NCBI GenBank assembly: GCA_022565395.1
Contig: JAIUMV010000004.1
Span: forward strand, 124,001 to 188,000
Source of the DNA: Marinobacter sp.
GTDB taxonomy: Bacteria > Pseudomonadota > Gammaproteobacteria > Pseudomonadales > Oleiphilaceae
Direction of reading: 5' to 3'
DNA length: 64,000 nt
In this document: positions 25,922 through 33,546 of the stretch, in pieces
How the letters are laid out: every line of letters begins with the position of its first letter
How positions within the stretch are numbered: the first letter of the stretch is position 1
Made by a program: the position numbers and the translations under genes
Notes under the pieces: model-generated
Told to the model about the DNA's origin: nothing
Seen by the model: only the letters and a program-made list of their open reading frames with translations
The model's database searches: none

Positions 25922-27031
25922 ATGAAATCCCTGCGTTTGTTGCCTTTATCCATTGCCCTGTCAGCCGCGGCCGCTCTGCCCGCTTACGCTGATCCGATGA
26001 ACCCATCCATCAGCCTGATCCTGGATGGCTATTACAAATCCGGCACGACAGCGCTCAGTGAGCGTGAAAGTGGCTTTGGCCTCGGTCATACCGAGCTGAC
26101 CCTCAGTGCACCGGTAGACGATATGTTTTTTGGCCAGTTGACGGCGGTTCTGGACAACCACCATGGCCATACGGAAATCGAGATTGAAGAGGCGTTTATA
26201 CAGACCCTGCGGTTGCCTTATGGCCTGTCGTTAAAGGCCGGGCGCTTTTTGTCTCAGGTGGGCTATCTGAATAGCCGCCATATGCATGATGATGACTTTG
26301 TCGAACGCCCGGCGGCTTATCGGGCCATGCTTGGCTCCCACTATTTCGATGATGGTGTGCAGTTGAATCTGGTTTTGCCTACGGCCTTCTATTGGCAAAT
26401 TGGCGTTGAGCTGTTCAACGGCAGTCAGCTGACCGGTGGCCATAGTCATGAGGATGTAGGTGTCTTTACGCTCAACACCCGGCTGGGTGCTGATCTTGGC
26501 GAATCCCATAGCTGGCAACTGGGGCTCAGCTATCTGCACAAGGATGGACACGACCACGACCACGACCACGACCACGATCACGACCATGATCACGTGCATG
26601 CTGCTCAGTATACCGGTGAGCACCTCTACATCGCCGACCTGGTCTGGAAATGGTCGCCAGCGGGGAATACCCGTCAGCAGCAGTTGGTGCTGAGTGGTGA
26701 GTTCCTGTATGCCACCGATCCGATTGAGAACGCCCGCTCCGGCGATTATCACCGTGGCTGGTATGGCTCAGCGGTTTACCGTTTCCATCCGCAGTGGCAA
26801 GTGGGCGCGCGATATGGCCAGGCGGATCTCAAGGACGCCCATGGCGATCACTTTCACGGTGACCAGCGTATCCGCGAAACCGATCTTATGGTCAGTTGGC
26901 AGCACTCCCATTTCTCGACCCTGCGCCTGCAGTACACTCATCAGGACACCGTAGGCTTTAACCATGATGACCAGGTGGTCACCCTGCAATACGTCATGAG
27001 TCTGGGTGCTCACGGCGCTCACGCCTACTGA
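25922..27031 (+). CDS. Outer-membrane porin-like protein with His/Asp repeat
   Basis: A 369-residue outer-membrane protein with signal peptide (LRLLPLSIALSAAAALPAYA) and alternating-residue strands throughout. A His-Asp alternating run (GHDHDHDHDHDHDHDH) at about residues 210-227 probably forms a surface or pore loop, and other His clusters occur (NHHGHTE, RHMHDDD, GHSHED, GDHFHGDQ). ATG 25922 follows CGGAG. In this zinc operon it is a plausible outer-membrane zinc entry or zinc-concentrating protein. It has no TonB box or plug domain, so it is not a TonB receptor. Confidence 0.8.
   Translation: MKSLRLLPLSIALSAAAALPAYADPMNPSISLILDGYYKSGTTALSERESGFGLGHTELTLSAPVDDMFFGQLTAVLDNHHGHTEIEIEEAFIQTLRLPYGLSLKAGRFLSQVGYLNSRHMHDDDFVERPAAYRAMLGSHYFDDGVQLNLVLPTAFYWQIGVELFNGSQLTGGHSHEDVGVFTLNTRLGADLGESHSWQLGLSYLHKDGHDHDHDHDHDHDHDHVHAAQYTGEHLYIADLVWKWSPAGNTRQQQLVLSGEFLYATDPIENARSGDYHRGWYGSAVYRFHPQWQVGARYGQADLKDAHGDHFHGDQRIRETDLMVSWQHSHFSTLRLQYTHQDTVGFNHDDQVVTLQYVMSLGAHGAHAY
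26552..26593 (+). repeat. Hexanucleotide tandem repeat encoding (His-Asp)n
   Basis: Seven GAYCAY units, the first four identical (GACCAC), encode the Asp-His alternation in the porin-like protein. The unit length is a multiple of three, so slippage would lengthen or shorten the metal-binding loop without shifting the frame. Confidence 0.9.
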
Positions 27032-27039
27032 GGTTAGCT

Positions 27040-27960
27040 ATGATACTGATTCAGCGGTTTGTGCTTGGCCTTATTATGGCCGGCGCGTTGGTTGCGCCCG
27101 CTCATGCCCGCCTGCAGGTCTTTGCCTGCGAGCCGGAATGGGCCTGGCTGGTGACGGAGCTGCTACCGTCTGCGCAGGTGTTCACCGCCACCCATGCCCG
27201 CCAGGATCCGCATTATGTTGAGGCCAGGCCTGGTTTGATTGCCGCTATGCGTCGGGCTGATCTTGCCGTTTGTACCGGTGCATCTCTGGAGGCGGGCTGG
27301 CTGCCCATGTTGCAACAGCGGTCCGGCAACCGTCGGGTGCAGCCCGGTGCTACCGGGTTGTTTATGGCGGCTGACCACGTCACCTTGCGGCATGACCACG
27401 ACCACGTACACATTGACCGTACATTGGGAGACGTGCACCCGGAGGGAGACCCGCATTTCCAGCTTGATCCCGGTCGTTTGGCAGTGGTAGCTGCAGCGCT
27501 GGCCCAACGGCTTATGGTCCTACAGCCGGAGGAAGCCCTGAGTATTCAGCGGCGCTCGCTGCAATGGCAGGCAAACTGGGCCAGGCACCAGGCCCGGTGG
27601 CGAGTGGCTGCTGCGCAATTGCAAGGGCTGGCTGTAGTCACTCAGCACAGCAGCTTTGACTACCTGCTGTATTGGCTAGGGGTTGAGAAGCGAGCCGATC
27701 TGGAGCCTAAACCGGGCTTGCCCCCAACTGCGAGCCACCTGCGTGATCTTCTGGTGCAACTCCAGCGCACACCTGCCCAGGGTATTTTGGTTGCCAGTTA
27801 CCAGAACGAGCGCCCTGCTGTCTGGCTGTCCCAGCAGACAGGTCTGCCCTACGCTGTCGTGCCCGCAACAGTAGACGAGCGCTCTGGCCATGGGGATATG
27901 GTGGGCTTGATTGACTATCTGATCGCGACGCTGGCGGGCTTCCGGACACTGCCCGAATGA
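27040..27960 (+). CDS. ZnuA-like zinc ABC substrate-binding protein
   Basis: A 306-residue periplasmic metal-binding protein of the cluster A-I family, signal peptide ending APAHA. Likely ligands: the His of TATHARQDPHYVEARP (position 1), the DPHFQLDP His, VVTQHSSFDYL and DERSGHGDMVGL. A short His-rich segment (RHDHDHVHIDR) replaces the longer acidic/His loop of classical ZnuA. The permease gene starts 4 bases inside its end (ATGA). Together with the upstream Zur box this points to zinc capture. Confidence 0.85.
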   Translation: MILIQRFVLGLIMAGALVAPAHARLQVFACEPEWAWLVTELLPSAQVFTATHARQDPHYVEARPGLIAAMRRADLAVCTGASLEAGWLPMLQQRSGNRRVQPGATGLFMAADHVTLRHDHDHVHIDRTLGDVHPEGDPHFQLDPGRLAVVAAALAQRLMVLQPEEALSIQRRSLQWQANWARHQARWRVAAAQLQGLAVVTQHSSFDYLLYWLGVEKRADLEPKPGLPPTASHLRDLLVQLQRTPAQGILVASYQNERPAVWLSQQTGLPYAVVPATVDERSGHGDMVGLIDYLIATLAGFRTLPE

Positions 27961-28718
27961 CAGACTATCTTTGGCTCTGGCCACCCCTGCTGGCTGGGCT
28001 GCTGGTCTCCGTCAGCCTGATACCGTTGGGACATCAGGTGTTACAGCGAGGCGTCGTGTTTATGGATCTCGCCATCGCCCAATGGGCGGTGTTGGGTGCG
28101 TTGCTGGCGCAGACGTTATGGCTCGAGTTACCCAGTCGCTGGGGTAGTCTGTTGGCTGCACTGGTAGGTGCCCTGACGGTTGCCTCGCTGGTACGCCGGC
28201 TACCGGCCTATCGTGAGGCGCTGATTGGAATCCTCTATGTCCTCGCTGCTGCGCTGGCTGTGCTGGCTGTTCATCAGGATCCTCACGGCGCGCAGCGCCT
28301 TGCTCAGGCGCTGACGGGTGATGTTCTTTGGGTGTCTGCGCATGATCTGTGGCCGTTGCTGGCGGCGCTGTTGATAGCGGCGGCGGTGTGGTGGCTGATT
28401 CCCGCCGTTTTGCGGCCGTGGCTGTTCTACCCCCTGTTCGCAGTGGTAGTGACCCTGTCCCTTGAACTTGTTGGACTTTACCTGGTATTCCTGCTGCTGA
28501 TCCTGCCCGCATTGGTGGTCATGCACCTGAGTTCTGGTGGGCACGGGCTGGCCGTACTGTTTGCGGTCTTCGGCTTCAGCGGTGGCGTCGCCGCCTCGGT
28601 GTGGGCGGACTGGCCTACAGGGCCGACCATCGTTGTGGTGATGATACTGCTGGCCCTGGTCTGGCGTGTGCTGGCTGGGGCTGTTGGCGCTGTCAGTGAG
28701 CCCCGTCGGCCATCTTGA
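27957..28718 (+). CDS. ZnuB-like ABC-3 family zinc permease
   Basis: A 253-residue inner-membrane permease of the ABC-3 family with about eight membrane segments. The start LLAGLLVSVSLIPLGHQVLQRGVVFMDLAIAQWAVLG is the family signature (G-x-x-V-x-x-R-x-x-F-x-x-D). It is the last gene of the operon and its end overlaps the convergent antiporter gene by 26 bases. No znuC-type ATPase gene is present in this operon or elsewhere in the window, so the transporter must borrow an ATPase. Confidence 0.88.
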   Translation: MTDYLWLWPPLLAGLLVSVSLIPLGHQVLQRGVVFMDLAIAQWAVLGALLAQTLWLELPSRWGSLLAALVGALTVASLVRRLPAYREALIGILYVLAAALAVLAVHQDPHGAQRLAQALTGDVLWVSAHDLWPLLAALLIAAAVWWLIPAVLRPWLFYPLFAVVVTLSLELVGLYLVFLLLILPALVVMHLSSGGHGLAVLFAVFGFSGGVAASVWADWPTGPTIVVVMILLALVWRVLAGAVGAVSEPRRPS

Positions 28719-30414
28719 GTCCCACCTTGGTGACCCGGTCAGCATCGGTGGCCCGAGCTACCAGCGTCACGGGCCCCAGCACCACTTTGTCTCCCACCAC
28801 CGGATGCCCCTTGGTGCGGCGGGCAAAGCATTCTGCCAGAGACAGGTCCGGGGGCAGCTCGTCAAACTCAATACCATACACTTGCTCGACATCCCCCAGC
28901 AGGGCGTCGCCATTGAGTACAAAGTCACCAAAGAAGGCCCGTTCCAGCAAATGCTCGGGAGACTGACGACCGCTCAGGGACTTACCCAGTTCCGGCAGGG
29001 CATCGGCCTGGGCGAACACCGCAATCACGTCACCGGCCTGTACTTGCAGCGCCGGATTGGGGGCCAGGAATTGCTGCTGCCGGAAGACCCCGGCCAGGGC
29101 GGTCTGCTCTGGCATACGTAGCTTGCTCAAAGGGCGGGCCTCCTGCCATTGCTGCCCCTTGAGGGGGAACAGCATCAGCTCGTTGCTGCCTGCGGCATCC
29201 ACATCCAGCGGCAGGCGCCGGTAAGGCTCGGTTCCCGCCGGTACCTCCAGCTTCAGTTTGCGGGCCAGGGGCGCGAGGGTGGTGCCTTGTACAACCAGCG
29301 ACACCAGCACCACGAAAAAGGCAATATGGAAAATGGCCTGGGACTCCGGCAACCCTACCATGACGGGGAATACCGCCAGCACGATAGGAACCGCCCCTCG
29401 CAATCCCACCCAACTGATAAAGAACTGTTCCCGGCGGTCAAAGCCAAACGGCCACAGGGTGGCAAACACTGCCAAGGGCCTGGCTACGAAAATCAGCGCC
29501 AGCGCCAACACGAGGCCACCTGCCGCCAGGGGCAGCAATTCGCTGGGCTGAACCAGCAGCCCCAGCATCAGGAACAGGCACAGCTGGGCCAGCCAGGCCA
29601 GGCCATCATGCACCTGCAGAATCATGGGCATCATTCGCACGTTCTGGTTGCCGATCACCACGCCCGCCAGATAGATGGCGAGAAAGCCACTGCCGCCGAT
29701 TTCATTGGTGGCAGCAAACAGGGTCATGCCTGCAGCTGTAACCAGCAACGGGTACAGAGACGGGGTTAGCCGCAACCGGTTGGTGACCGCCACAATCAAC
29801 ATACCGCCAGCAACCCCGGCCACGGCACCGACGCCAAACTGCTGCACCAGCATGACCAGGCTGGTCCAGCCTGCTGAGGCGGCGTCGTTGGTGATCAGCT
29901 CCAGCAGCATCAAAGTCAGGAAGATGGCCATGGGATCGTTACTGCCTGACTCGATCTCCAGAGTGGCAGCTACCCGTTCATTAAGATTCAGGCCACGGCC
30001 CTGCAGCAAGGAGAATACGGCGGCGGCATCGGTGGAGGATATAATCGCGCCAATCAAAAGCGCCGTCAGCCAGTGCAGGTCAAACAACAGCCAGGCTGTC
30101 AGGCCTGCCAGTATGGCGGTAATGAAAACCCCCAGGGTGGCCAGTAACAAGGCTGGCCGCAACCCCACCCGGAAGGTTTCAGCACGGGTGCGCATACCGC
30201 CATCAAGCAGAATCACCGCCAGCGCCATATTGGCAATCAGGAACGCCAGCTCAAAGTTGTCAAACTGGATTCCGCCGGCGCCGTCCTCCCCCATAATCAT
30301 GCCGACCACCAGAAACACCAGCAGCACAGGCATACCCAGGCGACTGGATAGCGGGCTCAGCAATATGCTCATGACAAGCATCAGGGCGCCAATGAGGATA
30401 ATGGTGGTGGACAT
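28693..30414 (-). CDS. NhaP2/CvrA-type K+(Na+)/H+ antiporter
   Basis: A 573-residue CPA1 antiporter: about 12-13 membrane helices (1-395), then a cytoplasmic RCK/TrkA_C-like domain (about 400-480) and a CorC_HlyC-like domain at the end. The pore motifs IVLLDGGMRTR-like (ILLDGGMRTRAETF) and ISSTDAAAVFSLLQG with the conserved Asp are present, as is ESGSNDPMAIFLT. Such proteins protect against high internal potassium in alkaline or low-osmolarity conditions. Starts after CGGAGCCCCC. Confidence 0.93.
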   Translation of the reverse strand: MSTTIILIGALMLVMSILLSPLSSRLGMPVLLVFLVVGMIMGEDGAGGIQFDNFELAFLIANMALAVILLDGGMRTRAETFRVGLRPALLLATLGVFITAILAGLTAWLLFDLHWLTALLIGAIISSTDAAAVFSLLQGRGLNLNERVAATLEIESGSNDPMAIFLTLMLLELITNDAASAGWTSLVMLVQQFGVGAVAGVAGGMLIVAVTNRLRLTPSLYPLLVTAAGMTLFAATNEIGGSGFLAIYLAGVVIGNQNVRMMPMILQVHDGLAWLAQLCLFLMLGLLVQPSELLPLAAGGLVLALALIFVARPLAVFATLWPFGFDRREQFFISWVGLRGAVPIVLAVFPVMVGLPESQAIFHIAFFVVLVSLVVQGTTLAPLARKLKLEVPAGTEPYRRLPLDVDAAGSNELMLFPLKGQQWQEARPLSKLRMPEQTALAGVFRQQQFLAPNPALQVQAGDVIAVFAQADALPELGKSLSGRQSPEHLLERAFFGDFVLNGDALLGDVEQVYGIEFDELPPDLSLAECFARRTKGHPVVGDKVVLGPVTLVARATDADRVTKVGLKMADGAH

Positions 30415-30565
30415 GGGGGCTCCGTCAGTATTTGGCCCATGATAGCAGCGATGTGGCTACTTGTTAGGGGAAATTGTGGCTGCGTGGGCCGTGCGGTGGC
30501 GCTGGCTGGGGGTCTGCCGATACACTAAGTCAACCTGACGCTTCCCGTCGCCCGCTGGTTAGCCC

Positions 30566-31342
30566 ATGACTTGTCCGACAGCAGCAATCTGCCCCCCTTT
30601 GCCTCCTGGCTGGGCACCATCTATGCCAGAGGGGCCTTGGCCCCTGGCAACGCCAGATACCGTCATGGCCGGGCTCACCTACAGTCATCACGGCTTGCCG
30701 GAGACAGCTAGCGCTCCCTTTGGCATTCCTCTGCCGCCTGCCATCAGTGGTGCTGCTGCCAAGCGACGGGCGGACTATGTGGCCGGTCGCCTCGCCGCAG
30801 CGCAAGCTCTGCAAGGGCTGACGGGGACCCGCCAGATACCAGGGCGTGACAGTGCCGGTGTGCCGGTGTGGCCCAGGGACGTTGTCGGCTCAATCAGCCA
30901 CAGTCATGGTCGGGCCATGGCGGTGGTGGCACGAAGTTGCCACTATCAGGCCCTGGGCCTGGATATGGAAAGACGGCTGGGCCCGGATGAAGCCGAACGT
31001 GTGGCAAAACGGGTACTGACGGATCATGAGCGCACGCGGCTGGCAGGCCTGCCTGCAGACCAGGCGGCCTTGCTGGTTACTCTTACCTTCTCCTTCAAGG
31101 AAAGTCTGTTCAAGGCCTTGTACCCGCTGGTAGGGCAGAAGTTCTATTTTCCGGACGCGGAAGTGCTCAGCTGGGATGTCGAGGCCGGGACGGCGCGCCT
31201 GCAACTGTGCAAAGAGCTGAGCCCCGAGTGGTTGCCGGGCCGCACGCTGACGGCAACGTATCATCAGTGGGACAATCGTGTGGTGACCCTGCTGCCGGTG
31301 CCTTGTCTTGCCGATGCCCGGGCGGTTGCCAATCGGAGGTGA
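30566..31342 (+). CDS. 4'-phosphopantetheinyl transferase, EntD type
   Basis: A 258-residue enzyme that moves the phosphopantetheine arm of CoA onto carrier proteins. Motifs: RADYVAGRLAAAQAL, GSISHSHGRAMAVVA, LGLDME (magnesium-binding Asp/Glu) and FSFKESLFKALYP, in EntD order and length. It is immediately upstream of the Fur-box-controlled iron locus, consistent with siderophore maturation, yet no NRPS gene is in the window; it may serve synthases elsewhere. No strong ribosome binding site at 30566; starts at 30620 or 30665 are possible. Confidence 0.9.
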   Translation: MTCPTAAICPPLPPGWAPSMPEGPWPLATPDTVMAGLTYSHHGLPETASAPFGIPLPPAISGAAAKRRADYVAGRLAAAQALQGLTGTRQIPGRDSAGVPVWPRDVVGSISHSHGRAMAVVARSCHYQALGLDMERRLGPDEAERVAKRVLTDHERTRLAGLPADQAALLVTLTFSFKESLFKALYPLVGQKFYFPDAEVLSWDVEAGTARLQLCKELSPEWLPGRTLTATYHQWDNRVVTLLPVPCLADARAVANRR

Positions 31343-31350
31343 TGCCCATA

Positions 31351-31365
31351 TGATAATGAGTATCA
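31351..31365. promoter_or_regulatory. Fur box before the two-component operon
   Basis: TGATA-ATGAG-TATCA, within ATGATAATGAGTATCAGAT, matches the Fur consensus core (GATAATGATAATCATTATC) well. It lies 24 bases upstream of the response regulator start and just after the EntD-type gene, so iron should repress the regulator pair. Confidence 0.75.
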
Positions 31366-31388
31366 GATGCATATGAAAGCGATTGTCC

Positions 31389-32093
31389 ATGGCCCCGATG
31401 ACTCAGCGCAAACCACGTATATTGGTCATCGAAGATGACACCAGTCTGAACCAGCAGATTACGACCCTTCTCAAGCATAAAGGCTACCAGGCGGATCAGT
31501 GCTTTGATGGCGATGGCGGCTTGCTGTGCGCCCTCAGCCGGCGCTATGACCTGATTCTACTGGATGTACTGTTGCCCAAGCTGGGCGGCTACGAACTTCT
31601 GGACCGACTGCGTAAAACCCGGCAAACCCCGGTGATGATGCTGACCGCCTGTGGCGCTGAGGAAGAGCGCATTCTTGGTTATCGGTGCGGCGCTGATGAT
31701 TACATGCCAAAGCCTTTTGGCTTTACCGAGCTGATGTTGCGCATCGAAGCTCTCTTGCGGCGCACCCTCGGGCTGGCGGATCAGCGGGCGGACCCGGGCA
31801 AGCTGGTTATTGGGTCATTGGTTTTGCATCGTGGCGACACCCGTGTGACCTACCAGGGTGAGGCGGTGGTGCTGACGCCGATCCAGTTTCGGCTGCTGTG
31901 GGTGCTTGTGCGTCATCAGGGTGAGGCCCTGAGCAAGCCTTACCTGTATCAGAGCGTTCTGGAGCGGGAATTCAGCCGCTATGACCGCAGCCTTGATATG
32001 CACCTGAGCCGGGTTCGTCGCAAGCTGGCGGCGGCGGGCATGGCGCCGGACCGGCTGCAAACGGTTCATGGCAAGGGGTACTGCTTTCTGTGA
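31389..32093 (+). CDS. OmpR-family response regulator, PfeR-like
   Basis: A 234-residue regulator: receiver with acidic pair VIEDDT, phospho-acceptor in LLDVLLPKLGG, Lys in YMPKPF, then a winged-helix OmpR domain (about 135-232; LTPIQFRLLWVLVRHQGEAL, RSLDMHLSRVRRKL, VHGKGYCFL). The start is ATG 31389 or 31398; a TTG at 31383 is also open. Its stop overlaps the kinase GTG by 4 bases. The Fur box in front and TonB receptor behind resemble the Pseudomonas PfeR/PfeS/PfeA siderophore-sensing arrangement. Confidence 0.9.
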   Translation: MAPMTQRKPRILVIEDDTSLNQQITTLLKHKGYQADQCFDGDGGLLCALSRRYDLILLDVLLPKLGGYELLDRLRKTRQTPVMMLTACGAEEERILGYRCGADDYMPKPFGFTELMLRIEALLRRTLGLADQRADPGKLVIGSLVLHRGDTRVTYQGEAVVLTPIQFRLLWVLVRHQGEALSKPYLYQSVLEREFSRYDRSLDMHLSRVRRKLAAAGMAPDRLQTVHGKGYCFL

Positions 32094-33454
32094 GCCGCCG
32101 GCTGTTCTGGAAACTGTGTGGCACCCTTGCCTTTGGCACCTTGCTGTTGTTTTGGGTTATCTCCTTTCTCGGCTCCGAAACCGAGGAGAAAATGAGCTTT
32201 ATAGCCAAAGCACATCAGCAAACCCTCAAGGACTGGGGGCGAACCGCTGAAACCCTGTACCTGGCGGGGGATGAGGCGGCACTGTCTGACTGGCTGACAG
32301 CCTTGCAGCTGGAGGAGGATACCTGGGCGGCGGTGGTGCGTTCTGATGTGATGCCGTTGGCGGACAGCTACCTGTCCGAACAGTTTCAGGAAGGATTTCG
32401 CCTTGGGCGAAATGTCGAGTGGAAGATTCACCTGTATTTTCCCGACAACCCCATCATGGACATCACCTTTGCGGACGGGCATACCCACTTTCTGGTGACC
32501 CTGCCCCAGCGCATGCGGCCAGGCAATTACCTGCCCCAAGCCAAGCTGTTTCTCAAGCTGGCGTTACCCCTCACGGTGCTGGTCATACTGTGCGCAATCA
32601 TCTATCGCCATGTGATGAATCCGTTACGCCAGCTCGAGCTGGCGACCCGGCAGTTCAGTGAGGGCAGCCTGGGGGTGCGAGTGCGGGCTTTGCTTGGCAG
32701 CCGCAACGATGAGCTGGCGGCCCTGGCAGAAACCTTTGACCGAATGGCGGAGCGCACTGGTGGGCTGATCCTGACGCAACGGCGGCTGATTGCCGACCTG
32801 TCCCATGAACTACGTACGCCCCTGACCCGCCTTGATATGGCTGTCAGCTGTGTTGAGGAGGGAATGGACAGCCGCCACCTGTTGCCTCGTATTCGTCGCG
32901 AGTGCCAGATGATGCGCAACCTGGTCGAAGACACCTTGACCCTGGCCTGGCTGGAAAATGAAAAGCCCAGTCTGAAGCAGGAGTCACTGGATCTGACAGA
33001 TTTGCTGGACAGTCTCCTTGAGGACGCCCGCTATGAGTATCCCGGGCACCAACTGAACAGCAGGCTGCCTGAAAGCGCCATCATCACTCATAGCAGCCAC
33101 CGGGCGCTGTCACAGGCGGTGGAGAATATCATCCGCAATGCCTGCCTCTATACCCCGGAAGGGGGCGCTGTCTGGGTTAGCTTGCAAACAGAGGCGGAGG
33201 GCTATCAGCTGACCATTGAGGATGAAGGCCCAGGCGTGCCGGAAGCGCAGCTGGAGCGTATTTTCACACCCTTTTTCAGGGCCGCTGAAGCGCGGGACAG
33301 GCAACCGGGAGGTTATGGGCTTGGCCTGGCGCTGGCCCGTCGCCAGGTTGAGGCAACGGGTGGCTGGATCAGGGCCATTAACCGTGAAGCTGGCGGCCTG
33401 TGCATGTCCCTGTGGTTGCCAGCTGGCGTCCGCAGCCCTGCGCGGGATTTGTAA
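32090..33454 (+). CDS. Sensor histidine kinase, PfeS-like
   Basis: A 454-residue inner-membrane kinase starting at GTG 32090 within the regulator stop (GTGA). It has two membrane helices (about 8-27 and 150-173) around a periplasmic sensor domain of about 120 residues, a HAMP linker (RHVMNPLRQLELATRQF), a HisKA box DLSHELRTPLTRLDMA, and HATPase boxes NIIRNACLY, DEGPGV and GYGLGLALARRQ. Probably senses iron-siderophore in the periplasm and activates the TonB receptor gene downstream. Confidence 0.9.
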   Translation: MSRRLFWKLCGTLAFGTLLLFWVISFLGSETEEKMSFIAKAHQQTLKDWGRTAETLYLAGDEAALSDWLTALQLEEDTWAAVVRSDVMPLADSYLSEQFQEGFRLGRNVEWKIHLYFPDNPIMDITFADGHTHFLVTLPQRMRPGNYLPQAKLFLKLALPLTVLVILCAIIYRHVMNPLRQLELATRQFSEGSLGVRVRALLGSRNDELAALAETFDRMAERTGGLILTQRRLIADLSHELRTPLTRLDMAVSCVEEGMDSRHLLPRIRRECQMMRNLVEDTLTLAWLENEKPSLKQESLDLTDLLDSLLEDARYEYPGHQLNSRLPESAIITHSSHRALSQAVENIIRNACLYTPEGGAVWVSLQTEAEGYQLTIEDEGPGVPEAQLERIFTPFFRAAEARDRQPGGYGLGLALARRQVEATGGWIRAINREAGGLCMSLWLPAGVRSPARDL

Positions 33455-33463
33455 CAATTGTAA
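33449..33463 (+). promoter_or_regulatory. Direct repeat, candidate response-regulator site
   Basis: TTGTAACAATTGTAA contains two TTGTAA copies with a 9-base period, overlapping the kinase stop codon and 84 bases before the TonB receptor start. OmpR-type regulators bind spaced direct repeats, so this could be the PfeR-like target. Weak evidence. Confidence 0.3.
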
Positions 33464-33504
33464 AAACGGTTCACATCGGCAATCCATTAAACAAGAATGC
33501 ACAG

Positions 33505-33523
33505 CAAATGAGAATCTGTGTCA
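33505..33523 (+). promoter_or_regulatory. Probable Fur box before the TonB receptor
   Basis: CAAATGAGAATCTGTGTCA has a good left Fur half (AATGAGAATC) and a weaker right half, 24 bases upstream of the receptor start. Placement supports iron repression of the receptor and ABC operon. Confidence 0.55.
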
Positions 33524-33546
33524 TTATGTGGAGTGCGGATTACACC

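Noticed and set aside
26552-26593. CRISPR or non-coding tandem repeat
   Set aside because: The repeat is short, has no spacers and is in frame within an outer-membrane protein gene.
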